From: JANXXV01 sp038230275
GTDB taxonomy: Bacteria > Acidobacteriota > Terriglobia > Bryobacterales > Bryobacteraceae
Reading direction: 5' to 3'
Assembly (NCBI GenBank): GCA_038230275.1
Contig: JBBRNO010000010.1
Coordinates: 33,559 to 97,558, forward strand
DNA: 64,000 bases
Made by a program: the position numbers and the translations under genes. Shown in pieces: positions 26,980 through 36,277 of this stretch. The notes under the pieces are model-generated. The model was not told where the DNA came from. It did not search any database and saw only the letters and a program-made list of their open reading frames with translations. Positions within the stretch are counted from its first letter, which is position 1. Each line of letters starts with the position of its first letter.

Positions 26980-29900
26980 TCAGAGCGAAGGATCCTCTAT
27001 GGTCAGCGTGCCCGAGCTATTTACCGTTATGGGCGCACTGCTGACTATATTCACATAACCGCGTGTTATGTACCGAACCTCGTAGAGGCCCGGCGACGTG
27101 GGCGACTCGAAACTTGCGGTCCCGCTCGCGACCCCCTTGCTACCACTGCAGGTAAGGTATCCGCCGTTATCGGAACCGATCGGGAACAGACAGAGGATGT
27201 CCCCGGCAAGGCGGCCGCTCCCGGCGGTCCACTTCACGCTCAAGTTGGACCCCGACGCCGACACCGTCTGGGTTGGCACGACAGAGAACCCCGAGCCTAC
27301 CGCGATCGCTGCGCTATGCGACAAAATATTGAAGGTGCCGCCATCGAAATACCGGAACTCATATTGCCCCGCGGATGTCGGAACGTTCACGGTGAAGCTG
27401 CCGCTAGGCGCCCCATTTGTCGACCAGCTAGTGACATACCACCAGCCTTGAGCATTGGTTGCAGTCAGGCCAATCCAGTCATTGGAAGGCCGGTCCGCCG
27501 GCGCTGTCCAAGTTACTTGCGCCGAAGTGCGGCTCAGAATCGTGTACGACACTGTGGGTGTCGACGGCGGCGGCGGAGCTCCGCCACCCGCGGCGACTAC
27601 GCTCGAGGGGAGTAGGCCGATGGTTGCGGTTGCGAACTTCGAACTATCCGCGGACGAAGTCGCTCTGATGGTGACAGCCTGTTTGGCGATGATCGATGTC
27701 GGCGCCGTATAGAACCCGGTAGGGGATATCGTGCCGGCCGCCGGACTCAGCGACCAGCTGACAGCCGTGTTGCTGGCGCCTGTCACGGTGGCGCTGAGCT
27801 GTTGGGTGTTCCCGGCGCTCAAACTGACGATCGCCGGCGTGACGCTAACCGATACTGGCGGCGCCAGGTTGATGATTGCCGTTGCAAATTTGGAACTGTC
27901 AGCGGCCGAAGTAGCCGTGAGTTGTATTGTGTACGGCGCCGTAACCGAAGCAGGAGCCGTGTAGAGGCCTGAGGCCGATAGCGAGCCGACCGCCGGGCTC
28001 ATCGACCAGGTCACAGCCGCACTGGCTGCACCCGAGATCGTCGCCCCGAACTGCTGCGTTCCGCCACCGCCCAATGTCACTGCCGCCGGACTGATGCCGA
28101 CGGAAACCGATCCCTGAGGCAGGGTAACCAGCGCCGTTGCAAACTTACTGCTGTCCGCCACGGAAGTAGCCGTAATTTTCACGTAATACGTCGTCGTTAT
28201 CGAGGCCGGAGCCGTGTACATTCCCGAGGTGGACAACGTACCGATTGGCGCACTCTGCGTCCACACGATCGCTGTATTAGAGGTGCCTGTCACCGCCGCG
28301 CTGAACTGCTGCGTACCACTCGCTCCCAGGGTCACCGATCCTGGCGTCATGGTAACCGAAACCGCCGGTGTCAGAGTTACAACCGCCGTTGCCGACTTGG
28401 TGCTGTCCGTGGTCGAGGTGGCTGTGACCAGGACCGTCTGCGCCGAGATTACAGTCGAAGGCGCCGAATAGAATCCCGATGCCGACAATGTTCCGACCGC
28501 CGGGCTCATCGACCAGGTCACAGCCGCACTGGCTGCACCCGAGATCGTCGCCCCGAACTGCTGCGTTCCGCCACCACCCATGGTCACTGCCGCCGGACTG
28601 ATGCCGACCGAAACCGATACCTGAGGCAGTGTGATGAGCGCCGTTGCAAACTTACTGCTGTCCGCTACCGAAGTGGCCGTAATTTTCACGTAATACGTCG
28701 TCGGTATCGAGGCCGGAGCCGTGTACATTCCCGAGGTGGACAACGTACCGATCGCCGCACTCTGCGTCCACACGATCGCTGTATTAGAGGTGCCTGTAAC
28801 CGCCGCGCTGAACTGCTGCGTACTACCCGCTCCCAAGGCCACCGATCCCGGGGTCATGGTAACCGAAACGCCCGCGGACGGAGTCAGTGTTACAGTCGCC
28901 GTCGCAAATTTGGTGTTATCCGCAGTCGAGGTGGCTTTGACCAAGACCGTCTGCGCCGAGGTAACAGACGAAGGCGCCGAATAGAATCCCGATGCCGACA
29001 ATGTTCCTACTGCCGGGCTCATCGACCAGGTCACAGCCGCACTGGCTGCACCCGCGATCGTCGCCCCGAACTGCTGCGTTCCGCCACCGCCCAAGGTCAC
29101 TGCCGCCGGACTGATGCCGACCGAAACCGATCCCTGAGGCAGTGTGATGAGCGCCGTTGCAAACTTACTGCCGTCCGCTACCGAAGTAGCCGTAATTTTC
29201 ACGTAATACGTCGTCGGTATCGAGGCCGGAGCGGTGTACATTCCCGAGGTGGACAACGTACCGATCGCCGCACTCTGCGTCCACACGATCGCTGTATTAG
29301 AGACGCCTGTCACCGACGCGCTGAACTGCTGCGTACCACTCGCTCCCAAGGTCACCGATCCCGGCGTCATCGTAACCGAAACACCCGTGGACGGAGTCAG
29401 TGTTACAGACACCGTCGCAAATTTGGTAGCGTCCACACTCGAGGTGGCCTTAATGGTTATGATCTGCTGAGAGGAAAGCGATAACGGAGCCGTGTACAAA
29501 CCGGAGCTTGACAGCATTCCCACAGCCGGCGACCGCGACCAGGTGACACTCGTTGTACCTGTACCCGTGACCGTCGCGCCAAACTGCTGCGTTCCACCCG
29601 CGCCCAAAGTAACGGTTCCAGGGCTCACGCCAACGGAAATCGCGGGCAGCAGAGTAATTACCGCGGACGCGGACTTCGTTCCATCCGCTACCGATGTCGC
29701 GCTGACCGTAACGGTCTGCTGGCTCGAAATTGCGGCTGGTGCCGTATACAACCCGGAGCCGGTAATCGTTCCAATCGCCGCGCTCAAATTCCAATTCACG
29801 GCGGTGTTGGTGACGCCGGAAACGGTCGCCGTGAACTGCTGCGTTTGTGCAGCACTGAGGCTAACTGGCGATAGGCCGCCTACTGCGACGGGAGTTAAAT

Positions 29901-31845
29901 TGACCGTCGCACTCGCTGCCTTTGTTCCGTCGGCAACCGACGTCGCCGTCACTACAACGGTCTGAGATCCGGAAATGGTCGCCGGCGCCGTGTAGACTCC
30001 AACCGAAGACACCGATCCAACCGCTGGCGAAACCGACCAGTTTGCACTGGTGTTCGTGGTACCGCTGACGGTGGCCGCAAAGGTCTGCGTTTGTCCGCCG
30101 GAAAGCGTCGCACTGGATGGACCGACTGAAACCTGGACGCCGCCGGAACCCGCTGCACCCAGTTCAAAGGCGCCAATCGGGTAACCGCTTCCTCTCGGAA
30201 TGGAGAGTCCGTCGAAATCCCAACCTTGAGGAATGGCGGTCCCGGTGTCTGCCGCCGGGCTCCCCGCCGAGAGATGGAAATCTCCTCCCGCCGCATTTAC
30301 AAAGAGTGGGTTCTGATTAACCGAAGCCGAAAGTGCGCTGGTCACCGGTCCGGGTCCAATTCCAAAGAAGAGATTGTTCGAGCCTCCGATGGCTGTGCAA
30401 TTATCCGCATCCGTGCAAGTGCTGCTTGCACCCGGAACATACATTGCAAGATATGGCGCAGCGGCGTTGTTCTGATAGAAAATGTTGTTGCGGACGCGCA
30501 CAAGAAGGTTGGGGTTTTCGCCACCATTCATCACTCCGCCGTTTGCGCCGCCATACGGCGGGTTCGCAAATGATCCGCAATCGTAGAAGGTGTTGGAGTA
30601 CACCTCGACCGTGCCGCCGCCGGCAGCTCCGTTATTGGTGTGGCCCTGTACGTTCAAGCAAGTCCAGGAACCGGACGTTTCCGGATTGTTCGGTCCCTTA
30701 CCGGCCCTATAGATCAAGTTCCGGTAAACCGAAACCTGGCCTGCCGAAGGATCGACCGTCGCAATTACGATTCCGTCGCATTGCGTGTCGTGAATGTTGT
30801 TGTCGTGAATGCTGATGTCAAATTGATTGTGCCCGGTTGAATCTGCCGCACCGCCGGCTCCCAGTGGAGAAGAGTGTATCTGTAAGCCTCTGCATCCACG
30901 AACGTTTGCAATCGTGTTCCATCCAATATCCAAATGATTGCTGTCGGTTGAAAAGTAAACTCCCTGGTATAAAGCCGACGCGCCTGCTTTGCCGGTGTCG
31001 TGGGTGTTGTTGCCGTAAAACTTGACGTTGCCGGCTTGGCTCGTCTCGACGCACGCGCTTGCACCATCGCCGTTCGGACAGGTAAACTCATTGCCAACAA
31101 TACGCCAATCAGAGCCGCCAGCGATAACGAAACCGTCAACGCTTGGCATATACAGCCCTGCGAACGTCCAATTTCCGGCGCACGCACCGCCAGTCGCCGA
31201 TGCGTCTGTAGTGCGGATACTGCCGAGCGGAGCGGTAAGGCTCCCGACAGTCACCTTTGCTCCAGGGTAGGCTACCAGCGCACGCGGAGCCGAGCCCCCG
31301 CACCATTCGTTGCGAAACAACAGCGCCGCACTCCAATCGTCCTCCGTAGACTGCACCACGCCATCTCGCACGTAGATCACATCACCGGATGCAATGTGCT
31401 GCACGGCGTATGGGATCGTCTTCCATGGAGCCGCAAGGCCTCCGGCATTCGCATTATTGCCATTCGTTGAGACGAAGTAGATGTTGCCCGCACGAACCGT
31501 GAAGGGTAGCGGGTTTGAAGCGCCCGCCCCTGTTGTAACTACGATATTTCCACTGGTCGCCGCAGAACCGAGCTGAACTGTAATCTTACTGTCACTCCAA
31601 ACCGGATAGGCCGCAACGAACCCGCCGCCAACAGTAACTTGTGAACTTCCCTGGGAAGCGCCGAAACTCTTGCCATAGATGTTTACGTACGCGCCGGCAT
31701 TGTTTTCACCGCCTGAATTGGGACCACTTGCGAGATCCGTGTAAAATGCGGCAGGTTGCGCATTCAGAGAAACCAGCAACCCTGGAGCTGCTGCAATGAG
31801 TACTGAGCAAATTAAGAACTTGTATAATAGTGACAGCCGATACAT
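26980..31845 (-). CDS. Giant secreted TIG/beta-helix protein with ten Ig-like repeats
   Basis: About 1,621 residues. Signal peptide MYRLSLLYKFLICSVLIAAA with a good ribosome site (AGGAAGGG) before the ATG at 31845; a frame start at 31896 adds unrelated residues. After it come a TIG-like domain, then a beta-helix region, paralogous to residues 1-560 of the 6823-9504 protein. Next are ten bacterial Ig-like repeats of ~84 residues (TPGSVTLGASGTQQFSA type) and two C-terminal beta-domains linked by a GGGAPPPPSTP hinge. The central six repeats are nearly identical pairs. Probably a surface-exposed adhesin or polysaccharide-interacting protein; no catalytic site recognised. It ends at the terminator at 26914-26943. 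Confidence 0.85.
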   Translation of the reverse strand: MYRLSLLYKFLICSVLIAAAPGLLVSLNAQPAAFYTDLASGPNSGGENNAGAYVNIYGKSFGASQGSSQVTVGGGFVAAYPVWSDSKITVQLGSAATSGNIVVTTGAGASNPLPFTVRAGNIYFVSTNGNNANAGGLAAPWKTIPYAVQHIASGDVIYVRDGVVQSTEDDWSAALLFRNEWCGGSAPRALVAYPGAKVTVGSLTAPLGSIRTTDASATGGACAGNWTFAGLYMPSVDGFVIAGGSDWRIVGNEFTCPNGDGASACVETSQAGNVKFYGNNTHDTGKAGASALYQGVYFSTDSNHLDIGWNTIANVRGCRGLQIHSSPLGAGGAADSTGHNQFDISIHDNNIHDTQCDGIVIATVDPSAGQVSVYRNLIYRAGKGPNNPETSGSWTCLNVQGHTNNGAAGGGTVEVYSNTFYDCGSFANPPYGGANGGVMNGGENPNLLVRVRNNIFYQNNAAAPYLAMYVPGASSTCTDADNCTAIGGSNNLFFGIGPGPVTSALSASVNQNPLFVNAAGGDFHLSAGSPAADTGTAIPQGWDFDGLSIPRGSGYPIGAFELGAAGSGGVQVSVGPSSATLSGGQTQTFAATVSGTTNTSANWSVSPAVGSVSSVGVYTAPATISGSQTVVVTATSVADGTKAASATVNLTPVAVGGLSPVSLSAAQTQQFTATVSGVTNTAVNWNLSAAIGTITGSGLYTAPAAISSQQTVTVSATSVADGTKSASAVITLLPAISVGVSPGTVTLGAGGTQQFGATVTGTGTTSVTWSRSPAVGMLSSSGLYTAPLSLSSQQIITIKATSSVDATKFATVSVTLTPSTGVSVTMTPGSVTLGASGTQQFSASVTGVSNTAIVWTQSAAIGTLSTSGMYTAPASIPTTYYVKITATSVADGSKFATALITLPQGSVSVGISPAAVTLGGGGTQQFGATIAGAASAAVTWSMSPAVGTLSASGFYSAPSSVTSAQTVLVKATSTADNTKFATATVTLTPSAGVSVTMTPGSVALGAGSTQQFSAAVTGTSNTAIVWTQSAAIGTLSTSGMYTAPASIPTTYYVKITATSVADSSKFATALITLPQVSVSVGISPAAVTMGGGGTQQFGATISGAASAAVTWSMSPAVGTLSASGFYSAPSTVISAQTVLVTATSTTDSTKSATAVVTLTPAVSVTMTPGSVTLGASGTQQFSAAVTGTSNTAIVWTQSAPIGTLSTSGMYTAPASITTTYYVKITATSVADSSKFATALVTLPQGSVSVGISPAAVTLGGGGTQQFGATISGAASAAVTWSMSPAVGSLSASGLYTAPASVTAPYTIQLTATSAADSSKFATAIINLAPPVSVSVTPAIVSLSAGNTQQLSATVTGASNTAVSWSLSPAAGTISPTGFYTAPTSIIAKQAVTIRATSSADSSKFATATIGLLPSSVVAAGGGAPPPPSTPTVSYTILSRTSAQVTWTAPADRPSNDWIGLTATNAQGWWYVTSWSTNGAPSGSFTVNVPTSAGQYEFRYFDGGTFNILSHSAAIAVGSGFSVVPTQTVSASGSNLSVKWTAGSGRLAGDILCLFPIGSDNGGYLTCSGSKGVASGTASFESPTSPGLYEVRYITRGYVNIVSSAPITVNSSGTLTIEDPSL
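27960..29480 (-). repeat. Three near-identical tandem repeats of about 510 bp inside the Ig array
   Basis: The same stretch (CATTCCCGAGGTGGACAACG on the plus strand) recurs at about 28218, 28725 and 29238, with spacings of 507 and 513 bases. Each unit encodes two Ig-like domains, an A type (VSVTMTPGS) and a B type (VSVGISPAA). The high nucleotide identity points to recent duplication or gene conversion. Confidence 0.85.
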
Positions 31846-32409
31846 ATAATTTCCCTTCCTTTGGTAACGCTCTGGCGGAAGCGCGGTTCTTCCCACGTCC
31901 CCAACCCGAACTTTCTTGTATTTCAGGCAAACCGGCTAGCAGCCGTACCGGACCATCGCACCGTCATCCAGTGCCAGCTTCCGGCTCCTTTCCTATCCGC
32001 CACCCAGTACCTGAATGGTAAGAGTACCACAACTAGAGTACCAATACTACGCCAGTACTCTCAAGAAAATTCTACGCTTTTCTAAAACTATAATACCGGA
32101 ACGTTTAATAGTACTGTTAGGGTGCTAGGTCCTAAAACGCTAGAGTGCAAAGCCTGAGATTAGTACCAAAAGCCTTAGAGTACAAGTATAACAATCTGGG
32201 CGCATTAGATCCAAACTAAGGCTTACTTGGTACCCCCAGGAAAACGCTGAGGATGGTGCAAAGGAATGGGATTAGGAGAGGAAAGGCTCGCCGGAGGAGG
32301 ACAAACGGTGGCCAGAACTCTATTGTTTCATCGTTGGCGCTTCCGTGATCTGGCGGAAAAGTTTAAAAAGTACTAGGTAGACGGGGGCTCCGTGTGGTAC
32401 GGAGTCACC
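31846..32409. promoter_or_regulatory. Long AT-richer intergenic region with a GTAC motif cluster
   Basis: About 560 bases upstream of the giant secreted-protein gene and downstream of the 32410-32976 gene. GTAC occurs at 32007, 32024, 32038, 32055, 32111, 32163, 32180, 32230, 32370 and 32397, with one more at 32413 just inside the neighbouring gene, usually within AGTACC/AGTACT. About 1.6 would be expected by chance. No gene seen. It may be a regulator-binding region for the long secreted-protein gene. Confidence 0.55.
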
Positions 32410-32976
32410 CTAGTACTGTGCTAACGAAGGGATTGCGGGTTGCTCCCGCTCGGGCGCGGCGATCACTTCGGCGCGGGAGAAATCGGCGGCTTCCGGTCCG
32501 TCGCAATACTCCAAAGGAGCTGGGGGTACTTTTTCGATGACTGCCAGACTGACGGGGCCGTCTCCAGAGTTCAAATACGCCCAGTGGTCGCTGCCTACAA
32601 AGCTGATCTGTTCGTCAGGCACCGGCTCGAACCGGACAATTGCCCCAGTAACATCACGATGGGTGCGCTTCCAATAATGTTCCTGCGATCGGACAACATC
32701 TCCTAACCGCAGATTGGAATCGGCGAGCCGAATGGTAGCGGGTGCCGGACCTTGCACCGGAGCCGCAACCGTCTTGTTGGATACAGTCTTGGTGACCGTT
32801 TCACCCGCAGGTTCCTGCTTCGGCTCGCGAGTTTTCACCGTCTCGCGATACAGGGAAAGCAAATCCCCGGCAACAGTTCCTTTTGCTGCGTTCAACGATT
32901 GGAAATCCGTGAAGACAGCACTCGGTGCCGTTCTCGAAACAACCATCTTGTAAATCTGCTGGTAGAACGCCGTCAT
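32410..32976 (-). CDS. Hypothetical protein
   Basis: About 188 residues, not recognised. The N-terminal third is predicted helical (TAFYQQIYKMVVSR); a Pro/Thr/Lys-rich linker follows; the C-terminal half is beta-rich with HWAYLNSGDGPVSLAVIEKVP and an acidic end. No signal peptide or membrane segment. ATG 32976 is used; an ATG at 32982 is also possible. It lies downstream of, and in the same direction as, the sensor/regulator genes, with about 185 bases between them. Base use is like its neighbours, so it is probably real. Confidence 0.6.
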   Translation of the reverse strand: MTAFYQQIYKMVVSRTAPSAVFTDFQSLNAAKGTVAGDLLSLYRETVKTREPKQEPAGETVTKTVSNKTVAAPVQGPAPATIRLADSNLRLGDVVRSQEHYWKRTHRDVTGAIVRFEPVPDEQISFVGSDHWAYLNSGDGPVSLAVIEKVPPAPLEYCDGPEAADFSRAEVIAAPEREQPAIPSLAQY

Positions 32977-33161
32977 TAGCAACCGACCTCTCGCACAGTG
33001 CGTTACATCCTGCGGGAGCGTGTCGTTTCAATTTTGCGCCCGTACTAGCACTTTGGTCAGACTGTAACACAAACTTTAGATGGTGTCCATGGAACGTTAG
33101 TTTGTGAAACATTTGTTGCTAATTTTGTAAAGCTCTTGCGGTTGCCGGTGGGCTCACCCGG

Positions 33162-34703
33162 CTACAACGCCTGCTTGTCCCCAATCCCAAGCTTCTTCAT
33201 CTTGTAGAGCAGCGCCTTATAGTCCACCTGCAGCAGCGTCGCCGCCTGTTTCCGGTTCCACAAGGACCGGTTGAGGGCCGCGACGATCACCTGCGCTTCG
33301 GCATCTCTCCGCTCTTCGGTCAACTTCCGAAGCGCGCTCGGGGCTGCTGGCGGCTCGGGCGATTGTTCCACGGGAGGCGCGACCTCAACCGGCCCGGCTC
33401 GCTCTACTGGGAGCGGTCTGCTCTCAGCCTGGTTCTGCGGCGGCGATACCCGCCTCGACTGGTCTTCCGGTTTCGTTCCGTTAGTGCCTGCGCGGCGGTC
33501 GATCATACCGAATCCGTTGCCATACTCCACCGAAGACTCTTTGCGGCGGCGAGTCTTCTTAATCAGGTCGTCGGCGATGGAGGCTGCTCCCCGAACGACC
33601 AGGAATTTGCGCACTACGTTCTCCAGTTCGCGGATATTCCCGGGCCAATCGTGATTCAGCAAGGCGTCCCGCAACACAGGCAGAAGCTCAGGAGCGTCGA
33701 TCCCCGGCAGACCATGCTTGGAGAGGAAGTATTCGGCGAGAGGGATAATCTCATCTTTGCGCTCCCGCAACGGCGGGATCACGATGTTGACGACATTTAA
33801 GCGGTAGTAGAGATCTTCGCGGAAGCGGCCTTCCGTAATTGCTTTCTCCAAATCGCAATGCGTCGCCGCAATCACCCGTACGTCCACCCGCGTACACTCT
33901 TTCGACCCCAGCCGTATGAATTCCTTATCCTGCAAGACTTGCAACAGCTTGGCTTGGATACGAACATCCATGTCGCCAATCTCGTCCAACAGAATGGTTC
34001 CACCGTCGGCCATTTCAAACTTTCCCGGATTGTTTTTGAACGCCCCAGTGAAGGCGCCGCGATCATATCCGAACAATTCGCTTTCCACTAATTCGGCGGG
34101 AAGGGCGGCGCAATTCAACTTCAGAAACGGTTTGTTGGCACGGGAGGATCGCGCGTGAATCTGGCGTGCGAGCATTTCCTTCCCCACGCCCGTCTCTCCC
34201 TGCATTAGCACCGGGACGTCGGAGCCTGAGATGCATTCCAGCAGCGTGTCTAGCTTCTTAGTCCACACATCTCCTGAAACGAAAGAGACCTGTTTACCGG
34301 AGGCCGCAGTTGATTTTGCCTCTACCGCACTTAACCCGAGCGTCCTTTGAATGGTAGCCCGCAGGTGCTCGTGCGTAATTGGCTTGGGAAGAAAATCCGT
34401 GGCGCCACGCTTCATCGCATCGACAATAGTCAGCGGAGAGGTCAGACCTGACATCATGATCACCGGAAGGTCGGGGTGGAACTTTCTCACTTCCTGCAAT
34501 GTTTCGATCCCATCCCGGCGCGGCATCAGGATATCCAGCAGCAGCAGCGACAGGTTCATCCGTTTGCTGCTGAGGTAGGTCAAAACCTCTTCACCGTCCT
34601 CCACGAACTCCACGTTATAGGCTTCCGAACGGAGCGCCAGGCGTAAATAGTTCCGAACCTCTGGTTCGTCTTCGGCAATCAGTATGGTGCTTCGATCAGT
34701 CAT
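33162..34703 (-). CDS. NtrC-family sigma-54-dependent response regulator
   Basis: About 513 residues. Receiver domain (1-120) with the acidic pair E11/D12 and phospho-acceptor D57 (LLLLDILMP). AAA+ domain with Walker A GETGVGKE (169-176), the sigma-54 contact motif GAFTGA (216-221), LLDEIGDM (Walker B) and the arginine-finger region FREDLYYRLNV. A proline-rich linker leads to a Fis-type helix-turn-helix at the end (NRKQAATLLQVDYKALLYKM). It has everything needed to activate sigma-54 promoters. The frame extends to 34823 but the receiver domain starts at ATG 34703, 20 bases after the kinase stop. Likely controls the sigma-54 promoters at 34, 22425 and 37672. Confidence 0.93.
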   Translation of the reverse strand: MTDRSTILIAEDEPEVRNYLRLALRSEAYNVEFVEDGEEVLTYLSSKRMNLSLLLLDILMPRRDGIETLQEVRKFHPDLPVIMMSGLTSPLTIVDAMKRGATDFLPKPITHEHLRATIQRTLGLSAVEAKSTAASGKQVSFVSGDVWTKKLDTLLECISGSDVPVLMQGETGVGKEMLARQIHARSSRANKPFLKLNCAALPAELVESELFGYDRGAFTGAFKNNPGKFEMADGGTILLDEIGDMDVRIQAKLLQVLQDKEFIRLGSKECTRVDVRVIAATHCDLEKAITEGRFREDLYYRLNVVNIVIPPLRERKDEIIPLAEYFLSKHGLPGIDAPELLPVLRDALLNHDWPGNIRELENVVRKFLVVRGAASIADDLIKKTRRRKESSVEYGNGFGMIDRRAGTNGTKPEDQSRRVSPPQNQAESRPLPVERAGPVEVAPPVEQSPEPPAAPSALRKLTEERRDAEAQVIVAALNRSLWNRKQAATLLQVDYKALLYKMKKLGIGDKQAL

Positions 34704-34723
34704 ATGAGTTGGTAGCAAGGCAT

Positions 34724-35941
34724 TCAGGACATTTTGGCTTGTTGCGAAAGAGACTCTTCCGATACACAGGGGACCACGAACGAAAACGTGGCGCCCTGGC
34801 TCTTGGAATCGGCCCAAATCCATCCGTTGTGCGAATCGAGTATCATTTTGCAGATCGCCAGGCCCAGTCCCCCGCCAGAACGATCCCTGCCACCGGAATA
34901 GGAGGTGTATTCTTCGAAGATTTCGTCGAAATGCTCCGGGATGATACCCGGACCCGAATCGCGAATGTCCACCCGGTATGCATTCGACCGATCCTGCGCC
35001 ACCGCCGTCATCGCCGCGGGATCTTTGCTCCGCGCCTCCGACCGGTCCCAGGAGACCGGATACCCCAGCACTTCGATCAACCCGTGCTTCGGCGTAAATT
35101 TGCAGGCGTTTTCCAGCAGATTAACCAGCACTTGCTCAATCTGCGAGGGATCGAACATTACCGAACCCGGCGGAGTCTGCAACTCGGTCCGAATTTCGAT
35201 ATGCCGTTCTGAAGCAACCGGCGAGATTTCGTGAATCGCCTGTTCGATGGATTTTTCCAGGTTGATCTTCTGCATGTCGGGCCGGCGCTCATGGTGGTGG
35301 TTCGCGCTCAAATCAAGCAATGCGGTCGCTAACGCCGACAACCTCTTGGTGCTGCGGTGCATGCCGCGCAACAATTCCACCTGATCCCCGTTGAGCGGTC
35401 CAACTCCTTGCTCCAACAACAGGCCGCAATAGCCTTGCAGTGCCGTCAACGGCGCGCGGAAATCATGCACTGTTCGCGCCAGAAAGTTCGTCCGGTCCTG
35501 ATCGTATTCCTGAAGATTGAGATTGGCTCGCAGCAGTAACTGGAACAAGCGGTCCCGTTCGCTCTCCAGCCGGTGTTCCTTGGTCTTCTTCGCCGTCGTG
35601 GTGGGCGATAACTGCCGCGCGATCGCGTGCTCGATAAAAATCCGAAGAATTGCGTGATTCACCGGCTTCAGCAGTATGCTCGCGGACTGCAGCGGGAACG
35701 CATCCCTGAGAAGTGGCAATTGTTTGCGATGCACCAGAAGTATTGTTTCCTGGTGCGGGCCTGCCAGCGACGCCGGCAGCATCACATCCGGAGTGTAGTC
35801 CCAGACCGTTAAGTCCGGATTCGGAACTTCCTGCGGCGACCCGCCGAAATGAATCTCAGAGTCCTCCGGCATGCACTCCTCGAGCACATCCCTGCAGAAC
35901 TGCTGCACCCTCTGGTCTCCGGATATCAAAAGTACATTCAT
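34724..35941 (-). CDS. Sensor histidine kinase with N-terminal receiver-like domain
   Basis: About 405 residues, no membrane segment, so cytoplasmic. Residues 1-115 look like a receiver fold (MNVLLISGDQ, LTVWDYTPD, ILLKPVNHA) with only part of the acidic pocket. The dimerisation/phosphotransfer domain follows, with H159 in TVHDFRAPLTALQGY, then the HATPase_c domain with NLLENACKF (N box), DSGPGI (G1) and GGGLGLAI (G2). ATG 35941 begins directly at the receiver-like domain; a start at 35995 would add 18 residues. It sits immediately upstream of the NtrC-type regulator and is its obvious partner. Confidence 0.9.
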   Translation of the reverse strand: MNVLLISGDQRVQQFCRDVLEECMPEDSEIHFGGSPQEVPNPDLTVWDYTPDVMLPASLAGPHQETILLVHRKQLPLLRDAFPLQSASILLKPVNHAILRIFIEHAIARQLSPTTTAKKTKEHRLESERDRLFQLLLRANLNLQEYDQDRTNFLARTVHDFRAPLTALQGYCGLLLEQGVGPLNGDQVELLRGMHRSTKRLSALATALLDLSANHHHERRPDMQKINLEKSIEQAIHEISPVASERHIEIRTELQTPPGSVMFDPSQIEQVLVNLLENACKFTPKHGLIEVLGYPVSWDRSEARSKDPAAMTAVAQDRSNAYRVDIRDSGPGIIPEHFDEIFEEYTSYSGGRDRSGGGLGLAICKMILDSHNGWIWADSKSQGATFSFVVPCVSEESLSQQAKMS

Positions 35942-35995
35942 CGTTGTGAGTCCCTTAGGCTCCCAATCTTTTGCCTTCTTCATTCCGCCGGCCAT

Positions 35996-36277
35996 TTCAC
36001 GCTGCCGACTCTCCTAAGAAATGAGAAGTATAGCCAAATTATTTGCTTTCAGACCATACTTTGTACAGGGGGGGAGTTTTTCCCCTCCCCTCTTACAATT
36101 ACTTGAACCTCGTCGCCACGCAATAGTACTCGCGGGACATAAGTGAGGAGTCGAGCAGGAGTACGCAAAATCCGTAGACCGTCGGTACGCGCCGCTTCCA
36201 GTACCAACGTGCTGACTGGTTTCCGGTACTAAACCGGAATTTGGGTTGAAAATAGACCCGGAAACAGGCGGCTGCTT
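35996..36277. promoter_or_regulatory. Intergenic region with GTAC motifs upstream of the kinase gene
   Basis: About 280 bases between the LuxR-type gene and the kinase gene, both on the minus strand. GTAC occurs at 36126, 36161, 36185, 36201 and 36226 (five within about 105 bases), in the same AGTAC/GGTAC contexts as at 32007-32416. No gene seen. Confidence 0.45.

Noticed and set aside
27960..29480. CRISPR array or non-coding satellite
   Set aside because: The repeats are ~510 bases long and lie wholly inside an open reading frame as Ig-like domain pairs.
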